From: an uncultured Muribaculaceae bacterium
GTDB taxonomy: Bacteria; Bacteroidota; Bacteroidia; Bacteroidales; Muribaculaceae
Length of the DNA stretch: 14,598 nt
Assembly (NCBI GenBank): GCA_910586175.1
Contig: CAJUIJ010000054.1
Coordinates: 1 to 14,598, forward strand
Reading direction: 5' to 3'
In this document: positions 7,094-14,520 of the stretch, in pieces
Layout: every line of letters begins with the position of its first letter
Numbering within the stretch: position 1 is the stretch's first letter
Position numbers and translations under genes: made by a program
Notes under the pieces: model-generated
Seen by the model: the letters and a program-made list of their open reading frames with translations, nothing else
Told to the model about the DNA's origin: nothing
Database searches by the model: none

Positions 7094-7866
7094 TTGAAGC
7101 CAAGCATGTGTCTAAATGGTTTGACGGCCAGAGGATTCTATATGATGTTACCGCAACCTTCGAGACCGGTAAGACTAATCTTATCATAGGTCAGTCCGGC
7201 TCGGGTAAGACTGTGTTCATGAAGTGTCTTATTGGCCTGCATACGCCGGAGGAGGGTGAGATTCTCTATGACGGACGCCGTTTCCGCGACATGGACTTGT
7301 CGCAGAAGCGTAAGCTCCGCAATGAAATCGGTATGCTTTTTCAAGGTTCGGCTCTTTTTGATAATGAGACGGTGCTCGGCAATGTCATGTTCCCGCTAAA
7401 GATGTTCAGCCCTGACACGCATAAGCAGCAGCTCGAAAGAGCGCATTTCTGCATCGAGAGGGTAGGACTGAAGAATGCCGACGACAAGTTTCCATCTGAG
7501 ATTTCCGGTGGTATGCAGAAGCGTGTGGCTATTGCCCGTGCCATTGCTCTTAACCCGAAATATCTATTCTGCGATGAACCCAACTCCGGTCTTGATCCTC
7601 AGACTTCTTTGCTTATTGATGCGCTCCTTAGCGACATAACCCATGAATATGGCATAACCACTATCATTAATACCCACGATATGAACTCTGTGCTCGGCAT
7701 TGGTGAGAATATAGTATTCATAAATAAGGGCCATTGCGACTGGAAGGGCAATGACCATACAATATATGCGAGCAAAAATGAGGATCTGAATAATTTCGTG
7801 TTTGCATCACCGCTGTTTAAGGAGGTGAAGCATTACATGGAAAAGCGAGAGCTTGATCAAAAGTGA
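7090..7866 (+). CDS. mlaF: MlaF-type lipid ABC transporter ATP-binding protein
   Basis: Cytoplasmic ATPase of 258 residues that drives the MlaE permease. It carries Walker A GQSGSGKT (34-41), Q-loop Q85 in MLFQGSALFD, signature ISGGMQKR (138-145), Walker B YLFCDEP (158-164) with NSGLDP, and H196 in NTHDM. MLFQxxALFDxxTVxxNVxFPL and the GGMQKR form of the signature are characteristic of the MlaF/Ttg2A group rather than of general importers. It directly follows mlaE with a four-base overlap. No MlaB (STAS) or MlaC gene is next to it. The last 10 bp are shared with the end of thiD on the opposite strand. Confidence 0.92.
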   Translation: MIEAKHVSKWFDGQRILYDVTATFETGKTNLIIGQSGSGKTVFMKCLIGLHTPEEGEILYDGRRFRDMDLSQKRKLRNEIGMLFQGSALFDNETVLGNVMFPLKMFSPDTHKQQLERAHFCIERVGLKNADDKFPSEISGGMQKRVAIARAIALNPKYLFCDEPNSGLDPQTSLLIDALLSDITHEYGITTIINTHDMNSVLGIGENIVFINKGHCDWKGNDHTIYASKNEDLNNFVFASPLFKEVKHYMEKRELDQK

Positions 7867-8651
7867 ATCAGCGGGCCATTGTGACTATAAAGGTCTGCAT
7901 CCGCTGCTTTTAATATACATTGCCGTGTGAATTCTTTTGCAATTCGCACGGATTTTTTTATATCGTGTCCCAGTGCAAGATTGCCGGCTATTGCTGACGA
8001 TAAGGTGCATCCGGTGCCGTGTGTGTGATTGGTGTCTATGCGTTTTGATTCGTAAGTTGAAACGCCATCCGCGCATAGCAATATGTCCTTGCAGATATCT
8101 CCTTCTCCATGGCCTCCCTTAACAAGCAGTGATCCTTTGCACAAACTCTTTTCAAGAAACTCATATCCTTGCTGTTCAAGATTATTTATCTCTTGACCCA
8201 TAAAGTTTGCAAGTTCCGGATGATTCGGTGTGATAAGTGTGCAGAGAGGAAACAGTCTCGTTATCATTGCCTCTTTCCATTCCTCTAAATGCTTTTCGAT
8301 TTCGGTGTGCTTCCCACCGGCACTTGTGGCAGCTATAACCGGATCGAGAACTATATTGGTGAGTTTATGTTTCAAGATTGTCTCTGCGACAATCTTGATG
8401 GCACTCACGGTTGGAAGCATGCCAATTTTTATTGCATCAGGAGTCGCGGACTCAAGTATTGCCTCCAATTGCATTAACAGCACATCATCGCCTACGTAGT
8501 TGGTATTGATAAACCTATATGGATTTTGTGCAGTTACTGCTGTGATGGCGGTGGTGCAATATACTCCAAACGCCATGCAGGTCTTTATATCGGCTTGTAT
8601 GCCGGCTCCCCCGCAACAGTCGCTACCGGCTATACTCAGTACAGTTTTCAT
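7857..8651 (-). CDS. thiD: Hydroxymethylpyrimidine/phosphomethylpyrimidine kinase
   Basis: Ribokinase-fold kinase of 264 residues. In thiamine synthesis it phosphorylates HMP to HMP-P and then HMP-PP. Motifs are the substrate loop SIAGSDCCGGAGIQADIK (6-23), AITAVTAQNP (35-44), DAIKIGML (72-79), LVKGGHG (176-182) and the anion-hole sequence THGTGCTLSSA (210-220), with C215 the family cysteine. The length equals that of E. coli ThiD (266). No other thiamine gene is in the window, so it may serve salvage or be separated from the main operon. It lies 20 bp downstream of plsC and is probably cotranscribed with it. Its 3' end overlaps mlaF tail-to-tail by 10 bp. Confidence 0.92.
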   Translation of the reverse strand: MKTVLSIAGSDCCGGAGIQADIKTCMAFGVYCTTAITAVTAQNPYRFINTNYVGDDVLLMQLEAILESATPDAIKIGMLPTVSAIKIVAETILKHKLTNIVLDPVIAATSAGGKHTEIEKHLEEWKEAMITRLFPLCTLITPNHPELANFMGQEINNLEQQGYEFLEKSLCKGSLLVKGGHGEGDICKDILLCADGVSTYESKRIDTNHTHGTGCTLSSAIAGNLALGHDIKKSVRIAKEFTRQCILKAADADLYSHNGPLIHF

Positions 8652-8671
8652 TCTGCTGTCCTAATTTGAAA

Positions 8672-9433
8672 TCAGTTTGCAGCAGCTTCGGGCTTCTCTT
8701 TGCAGTCGTCGGGCAAGGCTGAGTTGATAGCCTCCCTGCACTGCGACATTAGCTTCTTGGTGTTGAAGCCTCGTTCGCCGGGATATATCGGCTTGTGGAT
8801 TGTTAACCGGATTGTGGTGGGATTCATAAAGTATGTGGTGCGGGGCATTGCCTTGAAGCTACCATCTATGGTGATAGGCACCACCGGCAATTTAAACTCT
8901 GCGGCAAGCATGAAAGCGCCACGCTTGAAGGGTATCATGCTGCCGTCCCAGCTTCGGCTGCCCTCAGGAAATATCACCACCGACATGCCATCTTTCAGTG
9001 TATGTTCCGCTTGCGCGATTGTCTCTTTTATACCACCAATAGATGAATCATCCACAAATACCTGTCCTGCTTTCTTGCAGGCCGGGCCTACTGCAAATAT
9101 CTTTTCCAACGGCTTTTTCATCAGCCAGCGGAAGTTGTGGTTAAGATAGCCATATATTGCCCATATGTCGTAGGCTCCTTGATGATTGGCCACGAACACA
9201 TAGCTTTGGTTCTTGTCAATATTCTCACGTCCTGTCACTTCTACTCGCATCAGAAAGAGTGCGCATGTAACACGCGACCACACGTGTGGTGGCCAGTAAC
9301 CCCACCACGACTGTTTGCCAAATGTACACCCGAGCATGGTGATTAGTGCCGTGAGCATAGTGAGTACTACAAATATCGGTCCGGCTACCAATATTTCGTA
9401 GATGCCATATATAAATCTGCCTACCTTTTTCAT
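8672..9433 (-). CDS. plsC: 1-acyl-sn-glycerol-3-phosphate acyltransferase
   Basis: Membrane-associated acyltransferase of 253 residues that converts lysophosphatidic acid to phosphatidic acid in phospholipid synthesis. It has one or two hydrophobic helices at the N-terminus (about 8-36). The HX4D catalytic motif is in ANHQGAYD (H84 and D89), and the acyl-acceptor motif is FPEGSRS (155-161). The VPITIDGS segment (185-192) also fits the family. A second ATG close to the start is lacking, so 9433 is the only good choice. It is followed 20 bp later by thiD. Exact substrate preference is not readable; other lysophospholipids or ornithine lipids are possible for PlsC relatives in Bacteroidetes. Confidence 0.9.
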   Translation of the reverse strand: MKKVGRFIYGIYEILVAGPIFVVLTMLTALITMLGCTFGKQSWWGYWPPHVWSRVTCALFLMRVEVTGRENIDKNQSYVFVANHQGAYDIWAIYGYLNHNFRWLMKKPLEKIFAVGPACKKAGQVFVDDSSIGGIKETIAQAEHTLKDGMSVVIFPEGSRSWDGSMIPFKRGAFMLAAEFKLPVVPITIDGSFKAMPRTTYFMNPTTIRLTIHKPIYPGERGFNTKKLMSQCREAINSALPDDCKEKPEAAAN

Positions 9434-9438
9434 GGTTG

Positions 9439-9470
9439 CAAATTTACAAAATTTTAGATTAGCGTTAAAG
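9439..9470 (-). promoter_or_regulatory. Possible promoter of plsC-thiD
   Basis: On the minus strand TAAATTTG (9446-9439) fits TAnnTTTG. Upstream there is only a weak TTTA or CTTT (9466-9470) at spacing 19-20. Transcription would start almost at the plsC ATG (9433), giving a nearly leaderless message, so the call is tentative. The 112 bp between feoAB and plsC is otherwise AT-rich with no convincing terminator. Confidence 0.3.
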
Positions 9471-9545
9471 ATTTATTAATAATTTTTTATCACTATGTGG
9501 CACTTTTTTAATTCAATTTTACTAATCAACTACTTTAATTGTTGG

Positions 9546-12002
9546 CTACATGAACCATCCCACTATATGGAATGTGCAGAATGCAAGTAGCCAGGCCAAC
9601 GCGGTGTTATAGACTACTGAGAATGCGGTGTATTTCCAACTGCCGGTTTCCCTCGTGATTGCTGCCAATGTGGCTATACAGGGGAAGTAGAGCAGCACAA
9701 ATACCAAAAACGCCAATGCCGATGCCGGCGTGAATGGAGCATCACCGGTTATTTTCGAGGGTGTCTTGAGTCTTTGTGCAAGTGCATCTGCATCGTCATC
9801 TCCTACATATAATACACCTAATGTGGAGACAACCACTTCTTTGGCAGCTGCTCCCGCTATGAGGGAGACGCATGTTTTCCAGCCGAATTCCATGGGGCGT
9901 ACTATCGGTTCTACAGCTTTGCCTATGTATCCCAACACCGAGTGTTCTTGCTGATATTCGTGAGTGACCATCTCTTCAATCTGCGCAGCATCGGCATTAG
10001 CCAATGTCTCGGCAGGCATTTCTGATATGGCCTCAGTGCGGAAGCTTTCCGGCACTTGTTCGGATTCGTAACGTGGAAAGTAGGAGAGTGCCCAGATGAT
10101 AATTGATGCTACAAGTATCAATCCCCCCATCTTTTTAAGGTATTGCTCTGCTTTGCCCCACATGTTTCGCATCGTTGCTTTGAATGTAGGTATGCGATAG
10201 GGGGGAAGTTCCATAACGAATGGCGTTTCATCAGCTTTGAACCAGAATTTGCGGAGCAGTTTGGCTGTAACTACTGCCATGGCTATTCCGAGCAGATAGA
10301 GTCCGAGAAATACCAGTGCGCCATGCTGCGGGAAAAATGCTCCGGCGAGCAGTACGTAAATTGGTATACGAGCCGAACAGCTCATGAATGGGTTTATAAG
10401 AATCGTGATGAGACGGCTCGATTTGCTCTCGATGATGCGTGTTGACATTATTGAGGGCACGTTGCAGCCAAAGCCCATCACCAGTGGTATAAAAGATTTG
10501 CCGTGAAGTCCCATCTTGTGCATAAGCTTATCCATGATGAAGGCCACACGCGCCATATAACCCGAGTCTTCCATAAATGATATGAAAGCATAGAGTATCA
10601 AGATGTTAGGTAGGAATACTATAACTCCTCCCACACCGCCTATCACTCCATCGAGCAGCAGGTCTTTAAGCGGGCCGTCGGTCATATAGTTGCTTACGAG
10701 GCCTGACAGCCACGACACAGAACTCTCTATCCATTCCATCGGGTAGCTGCCAAGTTCGAATGTACACCAGAAGGTAAGCCACATCACCGCTACGAATATC
10801 GGAAATCCGAATAGCTTATTGGTTACAAATGCATCAATTATCTTGGTGGCTTTCTCTTCTTTATCTAACGAGCCTTCTTGCGTCTCGGCCAGTGCTCCTT
10901 GCACAAATCCATATTTGGCTGCCGATATGGCTGACGTGGTATCTTCGCCCAAGTCTTTTTCGATGCGTTTCTCCTCTTGTTCACGCATATTCACCCACTT
11001 CGCATATTGCGGGCGTGCGTGAAGCATTTCTTCTACCTCCGGATCATGCTCCAGAAATTTTATTGCAAGAAATCTTGGTGAGAAGTGGTCGGAAATGTCA
11101 GGGTCGTTCTTGAACTCTTGGTTGAGCACTGCCACACCATCCTCTATTTCAGGATTCATCTTCACATGTATGTGGCGTGTGTCGGGATGCTTCATCTCAT
11201 ATACCTCAATTATGGTATCGAGCAGCTTGTCTATGCCCCAGCCTGTTGAGGCTATTGTGGGCACAAACGGCACTCCGAGCATTTTGCCAAGCTCTTTGTG
11301 ATTGAGCTTCACATGACTTTTCTTTAACTCGTCATACATGTTGAGATCAACCACCATAGGCAAGTTCATGTCGATTAGCTCCGTGGTGAGATAGAGATTG
11401 CGCTCTAAGTTGGAGGCTACCACTACGTTGACTATCACGTCTGGTGTCTCCTCACGCAGATAGCGCATCACATATAGTTCTTCAGGAGAGTATGCTGAAA
11501 GTGAATATGTGCCGGGAAGGTCAACTATCTTGAATTTGTAACCTTTGTAGTGCATGGAACCTTCTTTCGCTCCGACTGTCACACCCGCATAGTTGCCTAC
11601 ATGCTCGCGTGCTCCTGACACCATGTTGAAGAGCGAGGTCTTACCGCAGTTGGGATTACCGATAAGTGCTATATTGATAGTGCGGTGTGGACGCCCGTGT
11701 GAGTCATCCTCCCCAACTATGTCATTATCAGGCTTTCGGTTGTCGTCTTCGAAGTGACGTTCTGCCTCATGCCATTCATTTACCGGCTGCACATCCATCA
11801 GTTTTGCTTCGGCCCTTCGGAGTGACACCTCATAACCCATGAGCTGATATTTCACCGGATCCTGAAGCGGTGCGTTCAGGATACACTTGATTTCTCTTCC
11901 CCTCACAAAACCCATCTCCATGACACGTTTGCGAAACGCCCCATGGCCAAATATCCTTGTGATTACTCCGGACTCACCCGGTTTAAGATCTGAAAGTAGC
12001 AT
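9546..12002 (-). CDS. feoB: FeoA-FeoB fusion ferrous iron transporter
   Basis: Single protein of 818 residues combining FeoA (about 1-75, SH3-like) and FeoB, the inner-membrane Fe(II) transporter. A polar acidic linker (about 76-107) joins them. The G domain has G1 GNPNCGKTS (115-123), G3 DLPG (161-164) and G4 NMYD (221-224). The membrane part contains GFGCNVPSIMSTR and NPFMSCSARIPIY, the conserved FeoB core with its cysteines, and about ten hydrophobic segments. A TTG at 12017 would add five residues; ATG 12002 is preferred because FeoA proteins begin like MLLSDLKPGE. One odd residue is Val195, where relatives usually have Asp (VVDAxNLERN). FeoA-FeoB fusions are the common form in Bacteroidetes. 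A promoter lies at 12095-12126, with a leader of nearly 90 bases and no obvious Fur-type palindrome. Confidence 0.95.
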   Translation of the reverse strand: MLLSDLKPGESGVITRIFGHGAFRKRVMEMGFVRGREIKCILNAPLQDPVKYQLMGYEVSLRRAEAKLMDVQPVNEWHEAERHFEDDNRKPDNDIVGEDDSHGRPHRTINIALIGNPNCGKTSLFNMVSGAREHVGNYAGVTVGAKEGSMHYKGYKFKIVDLPGTYSLSAYSPEELYVMRYLREETPDVIVNVVVASNLERNLYLTTELIDMNLPMVVDLNMYDELKKSHVKLNHKELGKMLGVPFVPTIASTGWGIDKLLDTIIEVYEMKHPDTRHIHVKMNPEIEDGVAVLNQEFKNDPDISDHFSPRFLAIKFLEHDPEVEEMLHARPQYAKWVNMREQEEKRIEKDLGEDTTSAISAAKYGFVQGALAETQEGSLDKEEKATKIIDAFVTNKLFGFPIFVAVMWLTFWCTFELGSYPMEWIESSVSWLSGLVSNYMTDGPLKDLLLDGVIGGVGGVIVFLPNILILYAFISFMEDSGYMARVAFIMDKLMHKMGLHGKSFIPLVMGFGCNVPSIMSTRIIESKSSRLITILINPFMSCSARIPIYVLLAGAFFPQHGALVFLGLYLLGIAMAVVTAKLLRKFWFKADETPFVMELPPYRIPTFKATMRNMWGKAEQYLKKMGGLILVASIIIWALSYFPRYESEQVPESFRTEAISEMPAETLANADAAQIEEMVTHEYQQEHSVLGYIGKAVEPIVRPMEFGWKTCVSLIAGAAAKEVVVSTLGVLYVGDDDADALAQRLKTPSKITGDAPFTPASALAFLVFVLLYFPCIATLAAITRETGSWKYTAFSVVYNTALAWLLAFCTFHIVGWFM

Positions 12003-12094
12003 TGTGTGTAATTTCAATCGTTGGCCACAGCATGCAGCTTGCGACTATTTGCGTCAGCGTACGTTAACTGGTTTGGCCTCTTTATACATTCATA

Positions 12095-12126
12095 CAAAAT
12101 TACAACCAAACTTCAGCAAAACCAAA
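12095..12126 (-). promoter_or_regulatory. Promoter of feoAB
   Basis: On the minus strand TTTG (12126-12123), 20 bases, TAATTTTG (12102-12095): an exact consensus match. The expected start is near 12088, giving a leader of about 85 bases before ATG 12002. It lies inside the 165 bp between the AAA gene and feoAB, so iron uptake is probably transcribed independently of the AAA gene. Confidence 0.65.
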
Positions 12127-12154
12127 TTCCAACCTTATTTTACCCACTTTTAGG

Positions 12155-12180
12155 TATTCAATCAGCTCTATTCAATCAGC
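12155..12180. repeat. 12-bp direct repeat across the AAA gene stop
   Basis: TATTCAATCAGC occurs at 12155-12166 and again at 12169-12180, separated by two bases. The right copy is the end of the coding sequence and the left copy lies just beyond the stop codon at 12168-12170. It looks like a small tandem duplication, possibly left by slippage or an excision. Confidence 0.6.
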
Positions 12181-13724
12181 CAATCGATAAGTGTCTTAGT
12201 TTTTGACGAGAATACTGCCCCTATTTTTATGATTTTACGTCCGTCAGCCTTCCAAGGTATGCAGTATCCCTTGTTGTTGATTTGGTCAAGGGCTTCTTTA
12301 GCCGATCCGTCAATCTTGAATTCGAAAAGATATATAAGTGTGTCAGTATAACACATCAAGTCGATTCTTCCACCGGAGATACTAATCTCAGCTTCTGTAT
12401 CCAAATCGAGCATCATGAACACAAGATAGACCAGGGAGTGAAAATGTTTCTCAAGTTGGGCATAGTCAATTATATGATAAGGAATCTTGCCCATTAAAGA
12501 TTGAAGTTCTTTCATGAATGCGTCGGCATTACCTTTTTCTATCTCTCTCTTGATGGTTTTGAGTATGCCGTTCACATCGCTTTCAGGTGTTGATGTGTAA
12601 TAAGGAAGAAGTACTTTTACAAGTGTTTGATTTACCTCTTCATTTGGTATGCAAAGCATGTAATCACCATCATCGGTGTCTGCTACAGTCAAATATCCTG
12701 TCTGGAAAAAGAGTGAAGCTGCATCATATTTGTTAAAGAGCTTGGAGAGTTCTTCCTCAGAATACCATTTGCTTGTCATGTCGGCAATCGAAATTCGTCT
12801 TTCTTTAATAAATGATAACAATGATTCCGATATGCCGCTCATTGCCCAGTAGTTCTTGAACATCCGGTTCTTAAAGACATTCATGAGACTGAATGGATTG
12901 TATACTAATGTGTCGTTGTTGGAAAAACGGTAGCCGTCATATTGAGACTTAAGTTTTTCTAAGGTTTCGCTTTCTGTCCATTTTTGCGATTTTGATAGTT
13001 CGCAGATGCCTGATTTGAAGTTTTCTTCAAGCTCTTTTTGTGTAATCCCGCAGATACCTGCATAATGCGGATTCATCGACAGGTCTTCCAGATTGTTTAC
13101 ACCTGAAAATAATGTCACATGTCTGAACCGAGACACACCGGTTATGAATGACATGCGCAGATATTCATCCTGCGATTTCAGTTGCTGAAAGAATGGTTGA
13201 AGCAAATTGCAGTGTTCGTCAAACAGCTCTTTATTGTCAAGTGAATCGAGCAAGCCTTTGTCATATTCATCAATAAGCACTACCACTTGTTTGTGTGTTA
13301 CAAGCGAAATGTCTCTGATTAAGCGTCCGAACACCGTTCCGGTTCCCTCTTCATAAGTGTATTCTTCAAGTCCGTATTGTTTGGTATATTCAAGTATACG
13401 GCGCTTAAGAAATGCTTCCAATTGTCCTGGGAGGTTTACGCTCGCCTCGCTCATGTCGAATCTAAGCACAGGGTAATGTTCCCATTTTTCTTCAAATTTG
13501 GATACATATAAACCTTCAAACAGTTCTTTCTTACCTTCGAAATAAGCTTGCAGAGTGGATATGAATAGACTCTTGCCGAATCTTCGTGGACGAGATAAAA
13601 AGATGGTCTGCCCCGAACTTACCATGGCATGAAGATACATAGTTTTATCTACATATAGATAACCCTCTTCCCTAATTTTCTGGAATGTCTGTATGCCTAC
13701 CGGATATTTTATGATGCTATTCAT
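12168..13724 (-). CDS. AAA-ATPase-like / PD-(D/E)XK nuclease family protein
   Basis: Protein of 518 residues in a family common in multiple copies in Bacteroidales genomes, function unknown. The N-terminal AAA-ATPase-like domain (about 5-210) starts with the typical YPVGIQTFQKIREEGYLYVD. Its P-loop is SRPRRFGKSL (44-53, K51) and its Walker B VVVLIDEYDK (147-156). The C-terminal PD-(D/E)XK-like domain (about 430-510) has D455 in GGRIDL and E468/K470 in LFEFK, followed by ALDQI. All catalytic positions appear intact, so the gene looks functional. Homologues are usually annotated only as ATP-binding or DUF1703 proteins. ATG 13724 starts at the expected family N-terminus. Its promoter is 19-50 bp upstream. 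It is not tied to feoAB, which has its own promoter. DNA- or RNA-linked activity is plausible but unproven. Confidence 0.85.
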   Translation of the reverse strand: MNSIIKYPVGIQTFQKIREEGYLYVDKTMYLHAMVSSGQTIFLSRPRRFGKSLFISTLQAYFEGKKELFEGLYVSKFEEKWEHYPVLRFDMSEASVNLPGQLEAFLKRRILEYTKQYGLEEYTYEEGTGTVFGRLIRDISLVTHKQVVVLIDEYDKGLLDSLDNKELFDEHCNLLQPFFQQLKSQDEYLRMSFITGVSRFRHVTLFSGVNNLEDLSMNPHYAGICGITQKELEENFKSGICELSKSQKWTESETLEKLKSQYDGYRFSNNDTLVYNPFSLMNVFKNRMFKNYWAMSGISESLLSFIKERRISIADMTSKWYSEEELSKLFNKYDAASLFFQTGYLTVADTDDGDYMLCIPNEEVNQTLVKVLLPYYTSTPESDVNGILKTIKREIEKGNADAFMKELQSLMGKIPYHIIDYAQLEKHFHSLVYLVFMMLDLDTEAEISISGGRIDLMCYTDTLIYLFEFKIDGSAKEALDQINNKGYCIPWKADGRKIIKIGAVFSSKTKTLIDWLIE

Positions 13725-13742
13725 GCGTATGTGTCTTTACTC

Positions 13743-13774
13743 CAAAATTAGCAATTATTTACCTCTTATACAAA
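13743..13774 (-). promoter_or_regulatory. Promoter of the AAA/PD-(D/E)XK gene
   Basis: On the minus strand TTTG (13774-13771), 20 bases, TAATTTTG (13750-13743): an exact consensus match. The expected start near 13737 leaves a leader of only about a dozen bases before ATG 13724. The palindrome at 13797-13833 begins 22 bp upstream of this promoter. Confidence 0.65.
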
Positions 13775-13796
13775 TTTCTTTGAATTATTATTTATG

Positions 13797-13833
13797 AATT
13801 CTATGTGTGCGATTATATTGCACAAGTAGAATT
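13797..13833. promoter_or_regulatory. Imperfect 37-bp palindrome, possible operator
   Basis: Left arm AATTCTATGTGTGC (13797-13810) and right arm GCACAAGTAGAATT (13820-13833) are inverted copies matching at 12 of 14 positions around a 9-bp spacer. The two mismatches are adjacent, in the middle of each arm. It lies between two divergent genes, the AAA gene and the recombinase. It could be a binding site for a dimeric regulator or an accessory site for the recombinase. It is not followed by a T-run, so a terminator is unlikely. Confidence 0.4.
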
Positions 13834-13859
13834 TGAAAACAACAATTTTGTTGCGTTTA
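13834..13859. other. Candidate serine-recombinase crossover site
   Basis: Two 12-bp arms flank a TT dinucleotide (13846-13847): TGAAAACAACAA (13834-13845) and TTGTTGCGTTTA (13848-13859). The arms are inverted copies at 9 of 12 positions, with six perfect pairs next to the centre. This 12+2+12 layout is that of Hin/Gin-type crossover sites, and it sits 59 bp before the recombinase gene. No convincing second copy is present in the window. The link to this recombinase rests on geometry and location only. Confidence 0.3.
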
Positions 13860-13917
13860 AATTATTGTCTATTAATGGAGACATATTCATATTGATTATA
13901 ATACAAAACATTAGACA

Positions 13918-14520
13918 ATGATTTACGGTTACATTCGAGTAAGTAGCGACAAGCAAACAGTAGAGAACCAACGCTTTGAGATAAATAGCTTCTGTGAGCG
14001 AGAGAAGATAAAAATTGATGGTTGGATAGAGGAAACAATAAGTGGTACTAAGGCATATGACAAACGCCAATTAGGGAAATTGCTCAACAAAGTGCAAAAA
14101 GATGACCTCATCATTTGTGCCGAGCTTTCAAGACTGGGGCGTAATCTTTTCATGATTATGGAAATTTTGAATATCTGTATGACAAAGGAGTGCAGGGTAT
14201 GGACTATCAAGGACAACTATCGTCTTGGTGATGATATTCAGAGTAAAGTTTTGGCCTTCGCCTTTGGCTTATCTGCGGAGATAGAACGAAACCTTATAAG
14301 TCAACGAACCAAGGAGGCTTTGGCAAGAAAAAAGGCAGAAGGTATTGTTCTTGGTCGTCCCAAAGGGAGAAAGAATGCGCCTGATAAATATAAGCTCTCA
14401 GGCAAAGAAACTCTTATAAGGGAGTTATTGACTATTGGCATGTCGAAGCGTCAAATCGCAAAAATATGCAAAGTTGACCGCAATACGCTTGCACGTTTTA
14501 TAAAAGAAACGTTGGATTAA
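13918..14520 (+). CDS. Mpi-like serine site-specific recombinase (DNA invertase)
   Basis: Resolvase/invertase of 200 residues. The catalytic domain (about 1-140) begins MIYGYIRVSSDKQTVENQR. The nucleophile is Ser9 in YIRVS, and the conserved arginines are R7, R72 and R75 (SRLGRN). AEIERNLISQRTKEAL starts the long dimer helix. The DNA-binding helix-turn-helix is at about 165-197 (MSKRQIAKICKVDRNTLARFI). The length and N-terminus are close to the Bacteroides Mpi group of invertases, which switch many promoters across the genome. It is complete and shows no damage. No TAnnTTTG promoter is seen; TATAAT at 13897-13902 is the nearest promoter-like sequence. An 8-bp inverted repeat covers its start codon. 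No invertible promoter is evident beside it, so any targets probably lie elsewhere. Phage or mobile origin is possible, but no integrase or attachment site is seen. Confidence 0.85.
   Translation: MIYGYIRVSSDKQTVENQRFEINSFCEREKIKIDGWIEETISGTKAYDKRQLGKLLNKVQKDDLIICAELSRLGRNLFMIMEILNICMTKECRVWTIKDNYRLGDDIQSKVLAFAFGLSAEIERNLISQRTKEALARKKAEGIVLGRPKGRKNAPDKYKLSGKETLIRELLTIGMSKRQIAKICKVDRNTLARFIKETLD

Noticed and set aside
12168..14520. AAA/PD-(D/E)XK protein plus recombinase as an anti-phage defence island
   Set aside because: The two genes are divergent with separate control. The AAA family is widespread as single genes in Bacteroidales, and no other defence gene is nearby.
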